Shown one piece after another: positions 51,034 to 59,756 of a stretch of 64,000 bases of DNA. A program made the translations under genes and the position numbers. The DNA is from Kumtagia sp963839725. Lineage in GTDB: Bacteria; Pseudomonadota; Alphaproteobacteria; Rhizobiales; Rhizobiaceae. The notes under the pieces are model-generated. The model was not told the DNA's origin and did no database searches. It saw only the letters and a program-made list of their open reading frames with translations. The stretch is from NCBI GenBank assembly GCA_963839725.1, contig CAWIWT010000001.1:434001-498000 (forward strand), in the 5' to 3' direction. How positions within the stretch are numbered: position 1 is the stretch's first letter; each line of letters opens with the position of its first letter.

Positions 51034-51559
51034 CCTCGCTCCCCACTGTCACCCTGCTAGGTCTTTCCAAGAAAGACTTTGCGAGAGTCAAGCACGAACC
51101 AAGGAACAATACAAGAACAAATATATTAACCTTAAGGCGAATGTTTGCCGCATTGGTCGCAGCCGTAAGGAATTAGGAAAGAGCAAAAGCAGGGCCTATA
51201 TGTTACTATGGTGTTGTCGCTCAAGGTTATGTCCCGATGCGAACTCCAGCCTACGCTATTTTATGCGCCCTTCGCGCTTTCACCGACCACAATCGAATCT
51301 TTGTGCAGATGGAGCAGTTGCATTTCGCCGTCCCGGCGCTGATGTCCACATCCACCTCGAACCGGACAGCGCCGCAGTGGCAGCTACCCGTGTAGGTCTT
51401 CAACATCGGCGAATACTCCACATCCCGACCGACCTACCGCGATCGGAAACCTTGCGAGCCGTCAATTTTGGAACAAACGCAGCACGTTCTGCAAGTCAAG
51501 GATGCGGTCAGGTTGTAGCTGGTTGCAGATACGGAACGTACCCGTAACCTCCGCCCGCA
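51034..51559. other. 526-bp gap with SOS box, no gene recognised
   Basis: Between the yifB start and the gshB stop. The first 150 bp are A+T-rich and hold the LexA-like box. The remainder (51200-51559) has several short ORFs on both strands without ribosome-binding sites, family motifs or consistent codon use, including a 177-codon plus-strand frame that begins inside yifB's promoter. I see nothing credible in it; a degraded gene is possible. Confidence 0.5.
51104..51118 (-). promoter_or_regulatory. Candidate LexA (SOS) box upstream of yifB
   Basis: On the plus strand GAACAATACAAGAAC, i.e. GTTC-N7-GTTC read toward yifB: a perfect match to the alphaproteobacterial LexA direct repeat. It lies 71 bp from the yifB ATG. 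I recall comM appearing among predicted LexA targets in this class, which agrees, but I cannot check it here. Confidence 0.65.
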
Positions 51560-52498
51560 TTACCGCTTCGCCTCGACCGCGTCCCAGAACAGAGCGGAGA
51601 TATCGGCTCCGCCGAATTTCTTCACTTCGCGCACGCCTGTCGGCGACGTGACATTGATCTCGGTCATGTAGTCGCCGATGACGTCGATGCCGACAAGAAT
51701 GAAACCGCGGTCCCTCAGCGAGGGGCCGATGCGGGCGCAAATCTCCCGCTCGCGACGGGTCAGTTCAGTCTTTTCGGCGCGGCCGCCGACATGCATGTTG
51801 GAGCGGGAATCGTGCTCCGCCGGCACCCGGTTGATGGCTCCGACCGGCTCGCCTTCGATGAGGATGATGCGCTTGTCACCCTTGCGCACGTCATTCAGGT
51901 AGCGCTGGACGATGAAGGGTTCACGAAACATCTGGCCGAACATTTCGAGCAGCGAGGCGAGATTGCGGTCATCGTCCTTGAGATGGAAGATACCGGCGCC
52001 GCCATTGCCATAAAGCGGCTTGATGATGATGTCGCCGTACGTCTTGCGGAAGGCCGCGACCTCCTGCGGATCCTTGGTGATCAGCGTTTCCGGCATCAGG
52101 TCGGCAAATTCGGTAACGAAGATTTTCTCCGGGCTGTTGCGCACCCAGGCGGGGTCATTGACCACCAGCGTCTTCGAATGAATGCGCTCGAGGATATGCG
52201 TGGTGCTGATGTAATTCATGTCGAAGGGCGGATCCTGTCGCAGCAGGATGACATTCATTTCGGACAGGTCGGTGCGTACCGGATCGCCTAGCGAGAAGTG
52301 ACTGCCCTTCTCGTCGCGCACGGTCATTTCCTCGATGCGAGCGAAAACCTTTCCCCCCAGCAGTGAGAGCCGGTCGGGCGTGTAGTGGAAAAGCTGATGG
52401 CCTCGCCGCTGGGCTTCCAACGCTAGCGCGAAACTGGTGTCGCCGGCGATGTTCACCGTCGAGACATGGTCCATCTGGATTGCGATCTTGAACGGCAT
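51560..52498 (-). CDS. gshB: Glutathione synthetase
   Basis: A 312-aa ATP-grasp enzyme joining gamma-glutamylcysteine and glycine. Family segments: MPFKIAIQMDHVSTVNIAGD, LRQDPPFDMNYISTTHILE, VNDPAWVRNSPEKIFVTEF, KPLYGNGGAGIF, and the substrate/metal end GIDVIGDYMTEINVTSPTGV. Start ATG 52498. It is a single gene divergent from the glycosyltransferase cluster. Confidence 0.97.
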   Translation of the reverse strand: MPFKIAIQMDHVSTVNIAGDTSFALALEAQRRGHQLFHYTPDRLSLLGGKVFARIEEMTVRDEKGSHFSLGDPVRTDLSEMNVILLRQDPPFDMNYISTTHILERIHSKTLVVNDPAWVRNSPEKIFVTEFADLMPETLITKDPQEVAAFRKTYGDIIIKPLYGNGGAGIFHLKDDDRNLASLLEMFGQMFREPFIVQRYLNDVRKGDKRIILIEGEPVGAINRVPAEHDSRSNMHVGGRAEKTELTRREREICARIGPSLRDRGFILVGIDVIGDYMTEINVTSPTGVREVKKFGGADISALFWDAVEAKR

Positions 52499-52717
52499 TG
52501 CAGTCTCCGGCGCCTGATGTTCACAGCGATGTATATATTCCCGCACGCGCTGCCAATCCCGGCGCACCTTGTCCGCCAGTCGCCGAAAGCGACGAAAAAT
52601 TAAGAATGGTTCTTAACGGGCTGCCAATCGCGCAATCGTAATGTCGACTCCCAGGATCGATGCTGCTGCTTCCGTCGCAGCGTTGAAGGCAAGTTAAAAC
52701 TTCGGATCGGTGCCAGT

Positions 52718-53959
52718 ATGAATGCGATGCCCGTCATCCGGCCAAGCAATAGTTCGGAGCTTGAGCTGACGATCTTGATGCCCTGCCTGAACGAGGCGGA
52801 AACACTCGCGATCTGCATCGGCAAGGCAACAGATTATCTAAACCGTGCGGGTATCTCCGGCGAGGTGCTGATCGCCGACAACGGCAGTACCGACGGTTCG
52901 CAGGCGATCGCAGCGGCTCTCGGCGCGCGGGTTGTTGCGGTTCCTCAGAAGGGTTATGGCGCGGCATTGCTGGGTGGCATCGCTGCAGCCCACGGCCGAT
53001 TCATCATTATGGGCGACGCCGACGATTCCTACAATTTCGGCGCCCTCGATGTGTTCGTCACGCGGTTGCGCGGTGGCGCCGACCTGGTAATGGGCAACCG
53101 ATTCAGCGGGGGCATCGAGGCCGGCGCCATGCCGATGCTGCATCGCTACCTCGGCAACCCGGTTCTGTCCTTCCTCGGGCGGCTGTTTTTTCGCATCGAG
53201 GCGGGTGATTTCCACTGTGGCCTGCGCGGCTTCAACGCCCGGAGTATCCGCGCGCTGAACTTGAGGACAACAGGCATGGAATTCGCCAGTGAGATGGTCG
53301 TGCGGTGCGCGCTTGCGGGCCTGCTTATCGAGGAAGTGCCGACGACCCTCAAGCCGGATGGCCGCAGCCGCCCGCCGCATCTGCGCACCTGGCGCGATGG
53401 CTGGCGGCATCTGAAGTTCCTGTTGATGCATAATCCGCGCTGGTTGTTCCTCATCCCTGGCGCCAGCCTATGCGCAATCGGCGCATTTTTGACGATGCTG
53501 CTGTTTTTTGGGCCCTTGCAGTTCAGCAGTACGATGGAACTCGACTTCAACGCCTATGTCGCGGCGTGTTTCATGCTTGTCACGGGAACACAGCTCATCA
53601 GCTTCGGCGTGCTTTCGCGGTACTATGCCGAGATTACCGGCATGCTGCCGAGGACACCGGCGTCGGAGTGGCTGATACGCTCGATCAGCCCGGACCGCAT
53701 CGCACTGAATGGCGGCATCCTTTTTGCTGGCGGCATCGTCATTTTCGGTATCGCATTGATGCGCTGGGCCAGCTACGACTTCGGGCATTTGCCGGATTCG
53801 GATATTCCGCGCATCGTCGTATTTAGCCTGACGCTTGTCGTCATGGGCATGCAGGCATTCTTCTCGGCGTTCCTGCTAGGCATTCTCGAAATACCCGTCG
53901 TCCAGGCGCGGACGACGGCTGTCGCGGCTGCTCCACAGACAGTGGCCGCAGTGGCATGA
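52718..53959 (+). CDS. Family 2 glycosyltransferase (polyprenyl-phosphate sugar synthase-like)
   Basis: A 413-aa protein. The N-terminal GT2 domain (LTILMPCLNEAETLAICIGK, ADNGSTDGS, IIMGDADDSYNF as the metal-binding DxD) resembles dolichyl-phosphate mannose synthase. Its C-terminal half has four membrane helices (FLIPGASLCAIGAFLTMLLF first). Such enzymes load sugars onto undecaprenyl phosphate. The final ATGA overlap couples it to the GtrA gene. First gene of a three-gene surface-glycan set. Confidence 0.9.
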   Translation: MNAMPVIRPSNSSELELTILMPCLNEAETLAICIGKATDYLNRAGISGEVLIADNGSTDGSQAIAAALGARVVAVPQKGYGAALLGGIAAAHGRFIIMGDADDSYNFGALDVFVTRLRGGADLVMGNRFSGGIEAGAMPMLHRYLGNPVLSFLGRLFFRIEAGDFHCGLRGFNARSIRALNLRTTGMEFASEMVVRCALAGLLIEEVPTTLKPDGRSRPPHLRTWRDGWRHLKFLLMHNPRWLFLIPGASLCAIGAFLTMLLFFGPLQFSSTMELDFNAYVAACFMLVTGTQLISFGVLSRYYAEITGMLPRTPASEWLIRSISPDRIALNGGILFAGGIVIFGIALMRWASYDFGHLPDSDIPRIVVFSLTLVVMGMQAFFSAFLLGILEIPVVQARTTAVAAAPQTVAAVA

Positions 53960-54390
53960 CCGACTTGCTGGTGCCGGCGGTGCGGCTTCGGCTGTTCCGC
54001 TTTTTCGTTGTTGGGATCGGTGCGGCGGCGCTTCTCTTCGCGCTTTCGTGGGCTTTCATCAGCCTCGGCTTGCCGCCGTTCGCAGGCGGCATGGCCGCCT
54101 ACGCGATTGCGTTTGTGGTTGCCTACAGCGCCCAACATGGCTGGACGTTTGGCGGCGTTCACGGCCACCGTCATTCGCTCCCGCGCTATTTTTCGGTGCA
54201 GTTTGGTTGCGCGCTGCTGTCAGGCATAGCCGGCCACTTCAGCGCCGCCAATCTTCACGCCTCTCCGATCGTCGCATCGGCAATCATCACGATTGTCGCT
54301 AGTTCGGTCAGTTATGTGCTTTGCATCCTCTGGGTGTTCCCTCGCCGGCTGGAGCAGGACGAGCGGCGGCATCTGGACGCCCGCCTTTAA
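53956..54390 (+). CDS. GtrA-family membrane protein
   Basis: A 144-aa, four-helix protein of the GtrA type: RFFVVGIGAAALLFALSWAF, AAYAIAFVVAYSAQHGWTFG (the conserved N/H-x-x-W-x-F motif) and RYFSVQFGCALLSG. GtrA proteins are thought to flip polyprenyl-linked sugars across the inner membrane. It overlaps the GT2 gene by 4 bases, forming a synthase-flippase pair. Confidence 0.88.
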   Translation: MTDLLVPAVRLRLFRFFVVGIGAAALLFALSWAFISLGLPPFAGGMAAYAIAFVVAYSAQHGWTFGGVHGHRHSLPRYFSVQFGCALLSGIAGHFSAANLHASPIVASAIITIVASSVSYVLCILWVFPRRLEQDERRHLDARL

Positions 54391-54514
54391 CGCTTCCTGA
54401 AGCGAGAAGCGCTACCGTCGGTATCGGCGCCGAACGATCCCGACGAAAGAACGTCGCGAGGCTGGCCGGTTCTGGATCGGTGCAAGTGCTCCAGGATTAT
54501 TCACAGGAACAGCC

Positions 54515-56320
54515 ATGTATGCCGATACGATGCCAGTAACCAGCCGTCCGGGGGGCGCTGCCAGCTGGAGAGCCGATCTCGCCCTTGGCCTGATTGCCGC
54601 GCTGGTATTTTTCGCCATTCAGGCCGCGCAAGGCTTCCCTGCCTTGTCCCGTCTTGCCGGCGACAATGACAGCTTGCTGCGGCTGGTCGAAATACGCGAC
54701 CTGATCAACGGTCAGAATTGGTTCGATCTCCATCAGTACCGCATGGGGCCGCAGGGCGGTTTCATCATGCATTGGTCGCGCGTCGTCGATGCACCCGTCG
54801 CCGGGATCATGCTCGTGGCTACAGCTCTGGGCGGCAGTTCCGCCGCAGGCGAGATCACGGCACAGGTAGTGTGGCCGGCCTTGATGATGGTCGGCAGCCT
54901 CTTCGCGCTTCTGCGTCTTGCACGGCTGCATGCGGGTGGCGAGGCGGTCCTGCCCGCCCTCGTCGTTGGCGCGATAACCCTCGACAACCTCGCAATATTC
55001 AAGCCCGGAGCGCTGGATCATCACAATATTCAGCTGATGCTCTGCCTTATGGTCCTGTGGCTGTTGGCGTCAGGTGGTGCCCGACGCGCTGCGGCTGCCG
55101 GTGTATGCTCCGCGCTGATGTTGGCGATCGGCATGGAAACCGCTCCTTACATTGCGGTGGCCGGGCTGTGCGTGGCGGGTATCATGCTGACACGAGGCGC
55201 CGCTGGGTGCCGTGATGCTATTGGTTTTGGATTGGGATTTGCCGTCGCGGCAACATTGCTTTTCTTTGGTACGGTACCGCACTCCGTATGGTCCACGGTT
55301 CAGTGCGACGCCTATTCCGTCGGTCAATTCGGCATAGCCGCGCTGGCGGGATTTGGGATCACCCTGGCTGCCGCGGTAACCATCAACCGTGGCACAACGG
55401 CGCGGCTTGCCAGCCTTGCTGCCCTGGGCGCCGCGATAGGCTCGGTTATCCTGATCTTTGCGCCGCAGTGCCTTGCCAATCCCTACTCGGACCTGGACCC
55501 CCGCCTCGTTTCGCTGTGGCTGGATTACATTACCGAGGCGCAACCTCTTTGGCGGCTTCCATATTCCGATGCATCCCTCATTGCCTTGCGCTACGTTACG
55601 CCGTTCATTGCTATTGGACTGGTGGCTGCAGGCCTGCTGAAAGGCACGGTTCGCCGCGTCGATTTGATTGTCGCAGCCTTCCTGTTGATGGCAATCCTTG
55701 TCAGCCTTTGGCAGGTTCGCGGGTCGACGTTTTCGATTGCCATCGCGGTCGTACCTCTTGCTGGCTGGATAGCACGCTGGCGGGTTGGCGCCGTGGCCGG
55801 CCCAGGCTGGGCATCGGCTGGGATGGTTTTGGCTTGGCTTCTATCCATCAACCTCCTGTGGGGCCTGGCTTATGTCGCGGTCTCGAAGCGTCCAGTGAAC
55901 ACGCCGGCTGGCATGACCGCAAATGTCGCAGGCTCTGACACCAAATGCGAACAGGCGGCCAGCTACGCGGCGCTCGCGGAACAGCCGGTGGGAGCAGTCC
56001 TCGCAATTTCCAATCTAGGTTCTCCGATTCTGGCCTACACGCCGCACCGGGTGCTCTATGCGCCCTACCACCGAAACAAGACGGGCAACCTCGACGCGCT
56101 CAAATCACTGATCGGAACTGACTCCGAGGCGGAGTCTACGGTTCGCCGTTATGGCGTTACCCTAGTGGCGCTCTGCCCGGGAAACACCGAATCCGGAATT
56201 TTGCGGAAGGCCGCACCGGGTGGTCTTCTGGCTGAACTGTCTGCCGGCAAAATACCCAATTGGCTGGAGCCAATTGCCGCTACCGCAAGCCAACCGCTGC
56301 AACTGTTCCGGGTTCGCTGA
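54515..56320 (+). CDS. GT-C fold integral membrane glycosyltransferase-like protein
   Basis: A 601-aa protein with about 12 membrane helices and a C-terminal soluble domain (from about 470). Near the N-terminus, GDNDSLLRLVEIRDLINGQN followed by WFDLHQYRM and HWSRVVDAP places acidic residues and a W-x-R motif in the first periplasmic loop, as in STT3/PMT-like GT-C enzymes. It would use the sugar-lipid made by the GT2 gene and moved by GtrA to modify a surface glycan or protein (inference). ATG 54515 has a weak ribosome-binding site (GGAAC). Confidence 0.75.
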   Translation: MYADTMPVTSRPGGAASWRADLALGLIAALVFFAIQAAQGFPALSRLAGDNDSLLRLVEIRDLINGQNWFDLHQYRMGPQGGFIMHWSRVVDAPVAGIMLVATALGGSSAAGEITAQVVWPALMMVGSLFALLRLARLHAGGEAVLPALVVGAITLDNLAIFKPGALDHHNIQLMLCLMVLWLLASGGARRAAAAGVCSALMLAIGMETAPYIAVAGLCVAGIMLTRGAAGCRDAIGFGLGFAVAATLLFFGTVPHSVWSTVQCDAYSVGQFGIAALAGFGITLAAAVTINRGTTARLASLAALGAAIGSVILIFAPQCLANPYSDLDPRLVSLWLDYITEAQPLWRLPYSDASLIALRYVTPFIAIGLVAAGLLKGTVRRVDLIVAAFLLMAILVSLWQVRGSTFSIAIAVVPLAGWIARWRVGAVAGPGWASAGMVLAWLLSINLLWGLAYVAVSKRPVNTPAGMTANVAGSDTKCEQAASYAALAEQPVGAVLAISNLGSPILAYTPHRVLYAPYHRNKTGNLDALKSLIGTDSEAESTVRRYGVTLVALCPGNTESGILRKAAPGGLLAELSAGKIPNWLEPIAATASQPLQLFRVR

Positions 56321-56446
56321 ACGCAAACGCTATCAAGTCGCGTAAGGCGTTCGGTGGCAATTGTTGGCGTGGCATCAAGTGCTTCCAGCGAAGGGTTTCT
56401 TGTTCTATGGATGGGCGCCCCTCTTCCATCCGAGAGAAAATCCGAC

Positions 56447-57214
56447 ATGCTCCAGCAGGCGACGTACCCTGATCTCGATGGCGCAGCAGTGCTGATCACC
56501 GGCGGAGGATCGGGGATAGGCGCCGCCCTTACCGAGGGGTTTGTGGCGCAAGGCGCGCGCGTCGCCTTTATCGACATCGCGGAAAGGCAGAGCGAATCGC
56601 TGCGCGACCGTATCGCCAAGCAATACGGCTCGGGGCCACTGTTCATCAAATGCGACCTGCGCGACATCGAGGCTTTGCGCGCGGCCGTGTCGCAAGCCGA
56701 GGCAGCACACGGCGCGGCAACGGTGCTTATCAACAATGCGGCAAATGACGAGCGCCATGATATTGCCGACGTGACGCTGGACTATTGGGAGAACAACCAG
56801 GCGATCAATCTCAGGTCGCATTTCTTTACCGCCCAGGCGGTTGCGCCGGGCATGCGCGCGGCGGGCCAGGGCTCGATCATCAACTTCACCTCGACCTCCT
56901 TCCTGATCAACCATCCCGACATGCCGTCCTACACGGCGGCGAAGGCCGGCATCATCGGCCTGACAAAGGGACTGGCAGGCAAGCTCGGCCCGTGGGGCAT
57001 CCGCGTTAACGCGATAGCGCCCGGTTGGGTCATGACCGACCGCCAAAAGGAACTGTGGGTGACGGAGGAAAGCCTGTCGGCGCATATCGCGCGCCAGTGC
57101 ATTCGTGATCAGATGCAGCCCGAGGACATGATCGGACCGTGTCTGTTCCTGGCGTCGAACGGCTCGCGCATGTTGACCGCGCAGACCATGATCGTCGACG
57201 GGGGCTTTCTGTGA
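56447..57214 (+). CDS. SDR family oxidoreductase (sugar dehydrogenase-like)
   Basis: A 255-aa classical SDR: TGGGSGIGAALTEGF for NAD(P), NNAANDERH, the catalytic Ser in NFTSTSF, and SYTAAKAGIIGLTKGLAGKL with Tyr and Lys intact; ends TMIVDGGFL. Close to dgoK and dgoA, it most likely oxidises an aldose or sugar alcohol at the start of the pathway. Start ATG 56447 (MLQQATYPDLDG); the dgoK start overlaps its stop. Confidence 0.9.
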   Translation: MLQQATYPDLDGAAVLITGGGSGIGAALTEGFVAQGARVAFIDIAERQSESLRDRIAKQYGSGPLFIKCDLRDIEALRAAVSQAEAAHGAATVLINNAANDERHDIADVTLDYWENNQAINLRSHFFTAQAVAPGMRAAGQGSIINFTSTSFLINHPDMPSYTAAKAGIIGLTKGLAGKLGPWGIRVNAIAPGWVMTDRQKELWVTEESLSAHIARQCIRDQMQPEDMIGPCLFLASNGSRMLTAQTMIVDGGFL

Positions 57215-58146
57215 CCAACGGCATTCCGGCGTTCGCCGCCGCCGATTGGGGTACGACGCGGCTGCGCGTCTGGCTCCTCGACGCGGCAGGCAATGTTCTC
57301 GACGAGCGGCGTAGCGACGAAGGCATGCTGGCCGCGCAGCCCGACCGATTTGCTGGCATCCTGGAACGGCAGCTTGGCGAGATGGGCGCGGCTTCGTCGC
57401 TTCCGGTGGTCATTTGCGGCATGGCGGGTGCAAGGCAGGGCTGGATAGAGGCGCCCTATGTGACGGTTCCAGCCTCGCTCGACGCGATTTTCGGCGCGGC
57501 GGTGCGAATCCCGGGACTGTCACGCGATGTACGCATTGTGCCCGGACTGGCGCAGCGTGATCCGGCAGCGCCAGATGTCATGCGTGGCGAGGAAACCCAG
57601 CTTGCCGGGGCCGTGTCCAAGCTCGATGGTGGACGACATGTCGCCTGCATGCCCGGCACCCACAGCAAGTGGGTGGGACTCGACGGCGGCACCGTGACCG
57701 GCTTTCAAACCTTCATGACCGGCGAGTTGTTTTCAGTCTTGTCCGCGCAATCGATCCTCCGCCACTCGGTGAGCGCGGATGTAAAGGTGTCCGCCGACAA
57801 TCCGGCTTTTTTGAAGGCGTGCAGCAACGCCCTTGAAGATGAGTCGCCGGTCGAGACGAGTTTGTTCCGCGTCCGCGCCGGAACCTTGCTCCACGGCTTG
57901 TCTCAGGATGAAGCCGCAGGAGCACTGTCGGGCCTGCTGATCGGAGCAGAGATTGCCGCCGCGCAAAAACAGTTCGGGATGCAGGGCGGTAAAGTTATCC
58001 TGATCGCCTCGGGCGCAATGCACGATCTTTACGCTGCCGCATTGGCGATTGCAGGGTTGGAGCCAACTGCGGTCGATGCCGACGAAGCAGTGCGCGCTGG
58101 CCTGATCAGTGCTGCACGGTTCACGATTTTGAAGGACGCCGTATGA
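57211..58146 (+). CDS. dgoK: 2-dehydro-3-deoxygalactonokinase
   Basis: A 311-aa ASKHA-fold kinase phosphorylating 2-dehydro-3-deoxygalactonate (KDGal) at C6. Motifs: AADWGTTRLRVWLLDAAGNV, SDEGMLAAQP, CGMAGARQGWIEAPYV, ACMPGTHSKWVGL, TGELFSVLSAQSILRHS. GTG 57211 overlaps the SDR stop (GTGA), and the aldolase overlaps its own stop, so the three genes are translationally coupled. Confidence 0.95.
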   Translation: MTNGIPAFAAADWGTTRLRVWLLDAAGNVLDERRSDEGMLAAQPDRFAGILERQLGEMGAASSLPVVICGMAGARQGWIEAPYVTVPASLDAIFGAAVRIPGLSRDVRIVPGLAQRDPAAPDVMRGEETQLAGAVSKLDGGRHVACMPGTHSKWVGLDGGTVTGFQTFMTGELFSVLSAQSILRHSVSADVKVSADNPAFLKACSNALEDESPVETSLFRVRAGTLLHGLSQDEAAGALSGLLIGAEIAAAQKQFGMQGGKVILIASGAMHDLYAAALAIAGLEPTAVDADEAVRAGLISAARFTILKDAV

Positions 58147-58769
58147 CCACGCCATTTCCCGAGCTTACACGCGGTCTCGTCGCCATTCTGCGTGGCCTGC
58201 GGCCTGAAGAGGCGACCGATGTGGGCTCTGCGGTCTACGAGGCCGGCATCGAAGCGATCGAGGTGCCGCTGAATTCGCCTGATCCGTTCCGCTCGATCGA
58301 GGCACTTGCCGGCCTGTTGCCGAATGGCTTGATCGGTGCCGGCACGGTGCTGAAGGCCGAGGAGGTCGACCGGCTGCATGGCGTGGGCGGACGGCTGCTG
58401 GTTAGCCCCAACATCGACGCCGAGGTGATGAAGCGGGCCGCGAGGTGCGGTCTGGTGACGATGCCCGGCGTGTTCACGCCGAGCGAAGCGTTCGCCGCGC
58501 TGAGCCTCGGTGCATCGGCCCTGAAATTCTTTCCGGCTAGCGTGCTTGGCCCTGTCGGCATCGCTGCCGTCCGCGCTGTTCTACCCGCGGATACAACCGT
58601 CGGCGTTGTCGGTGGCGTCTCCGATGCGGATTTTTCTGACTACGCAAAGGTCGGTGTCCGCACTTTCGGACTTGGCTCCAGCCTTTTCAAACCGGGCATG
58701 AGCGCGGCGGAGGTCGGCACGCGCGCCGCGACTGCTGTGAGAGCCTGGGACGCGGTGTTTGGCGGGTAG
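58143..58769 (+). CDS. dgoA: 2-dehydro-3-deoxy-6-phosphogalactonate aldolase
   Basis: A 208-aa KDPG/KDPGal-type aldolase that splits the kinase product into pyruvate and glyceraldehyde 3-phosphate. The general-base Glu is in AIEVPLNSPDPFRSIEAL and the Schiff-base Lys in SALKFFPASVLGP; the phosphate site GVVGGVSDADF is present. ATGA overlap with dgoK. DgoA-type spacing (VPLNSP instead of the VTLRT of Eda) supports the galactonate branch. Confidence 0.95.
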   Translation: MTTPFPELTRGLVAILRGLRPEEATDVGSAVYEAGIEAIEVPLNSPDPFRSIEALAGLLPNGLIGAGTVLKAEEVDRLHGVGGRLLVSPNIDAEVMKRAARCGLVTMPGVFTPSEAFAALSLGASALKFFPASVLGPVGIAAVRAVLPADTTVGVVGGVSDADFSDYAKVGVRTFGLGSSLFKPGMSAAEVGTRAATAVRAWDAVFGG

Positions 58770-58781
58770 TCCGGCGGCTAG

Positions 58782-59756
58782 CTAGAACCGCGCCCTGTAT
58801 TGCGGGACAGTGTCCGGATTGCGCAAATTGACCGGAAGTTCGCCGGCAAGAACGCGTAGCGCCTCCCCTGCAGCGCCGACGCCCATGCGCATCATGCTCT
58901 CTTCCGTGATGCCGGCCATATGCGGCGTGATGATTACATTCTCGAAGGAAAAATAGGGATGGTCGGGCGGCAGCGGCTGCGTCGCGAAGACGTCGAGCGC
59001 AGCACCAGCGATGCGTTGCTCTCGCAGGGCTGAAATCAGAGCGTCATCGTCGATGACTTTGCCGCGCGACACATTGATGAGGATCGCACTCCGCTTCATT
59101 GCTGAAATCCGGTGCCGGCTCATAAGGCCGGTCGTCTCCGGCGTCAGCGGGCAGCAAAGAACGATGACGTCGCTTGCCGCAACCAGTTCGTCGATACCGG
59201 TAAAGCGTACGCCGTCGGGCGCGGTTTTGACACTGCGCGTATATGCGATGAGGTTCAGGCCGAAGCCGTGGGCGGCGATCTGGCCGACTGACTGGCCGAC
59301 GGCGCCGAGGCCGACAATTCCGATCGTCTTGCCGGCAAGCTCGGTCGCAAGGTTGGCGTGCTCGCGACCGGCCAGCCAGCCTTTGGTGCGCAAGTCGCGG
59401 TCCATCATGCGGAACCGCCTCATCAGCGCCAGGCTTGCAAACATGACGTGCTCCGCAACCGAGCGCGCGTTGACACCCGGGACGTTGGCGACCAGCACGC
59501 CAGCCGCTGTCGCCGCTTCGATGGGAATCATGTCGAGGCCCGCGCCGTGGCGGATAGCCGCGCGGATCGAATGCTGCCCGGCAAAGATCTCCGGCGGCAG
59601 CGGCGCGCGCACGATGATGATTTCGGCGTCGCGGGATTCCGCCACGAGTGTCTTGGCGTCGAGCGCCGATGCGATCCTAAGATCGCCCACCGCTTCGAGC
59701 ATTTCGGTTGCGCGGGGGTGGAGCGGATGGGTGGAGAAGATGACTGGACGGCTCAC
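58782..59756 (-). CDS. D-isomer-specific 2-hydroxyacid dehydrogenase-like protein with Glu-to-Gln change
   Basis: A 324-aa NAD-dependent dehydrogenase: Rossmann IGIVGLGAVGQSVGQIAA, the Arg in NVSRGKVIDDDALI, and the catalytic His in ITPHMAGITEES. The Glu that pairs with this His (normally D-V-F-x-x-E-P) is Gln here (DVFATQPLPPDHPYF). One base change (GAG to CAG) would explain it. GTG 59756 overlaps the stop of the regulator. It is the last gene of the minus-strand catabolic operon. Confidence 0.9.
   Translation of the reverse strand: MSRPVIFSTHPLHPRATEMLEAVGDLRIASALDAKTLVAESRDAEIIIVRAPLPPEIFAGQHSIRAAIRHGAGLDMIPIEAATAAGVLVANVPGVNARSVAEHVMFASLALMRRFRMMDRDLRTKGWLAGREHANLATELAGKTIGIVGLGAVGQSVGQIAAHGFGLNLIAYTRSVKTAPDGVRFTGIDELVAASDVIVLCCPLTPETTGLMSRHRISAMKRSAILINVSRGKVIDDDALISALREQRIAGAALDVFATQPLPPDHPYFSFENVIITPHMAGITEESMMRMGVGAAGEALRVLAGELPVNLRNPDTVPQYRARF

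Noticed and set aside
49561..51060. 499-codon open frame on the plus strand
   Set aside because: Exact antisense of yifB, which has complete AAA+ motifs; the plus-strand frame has none.
51014..51547. 177-codon open frame in the yifB-gshB gap
   Set aside because: Begins inside the yifB coding region and promoter, has no ribosome site or recognisable domain, and its first part is A+T-rich regulatory DNA.
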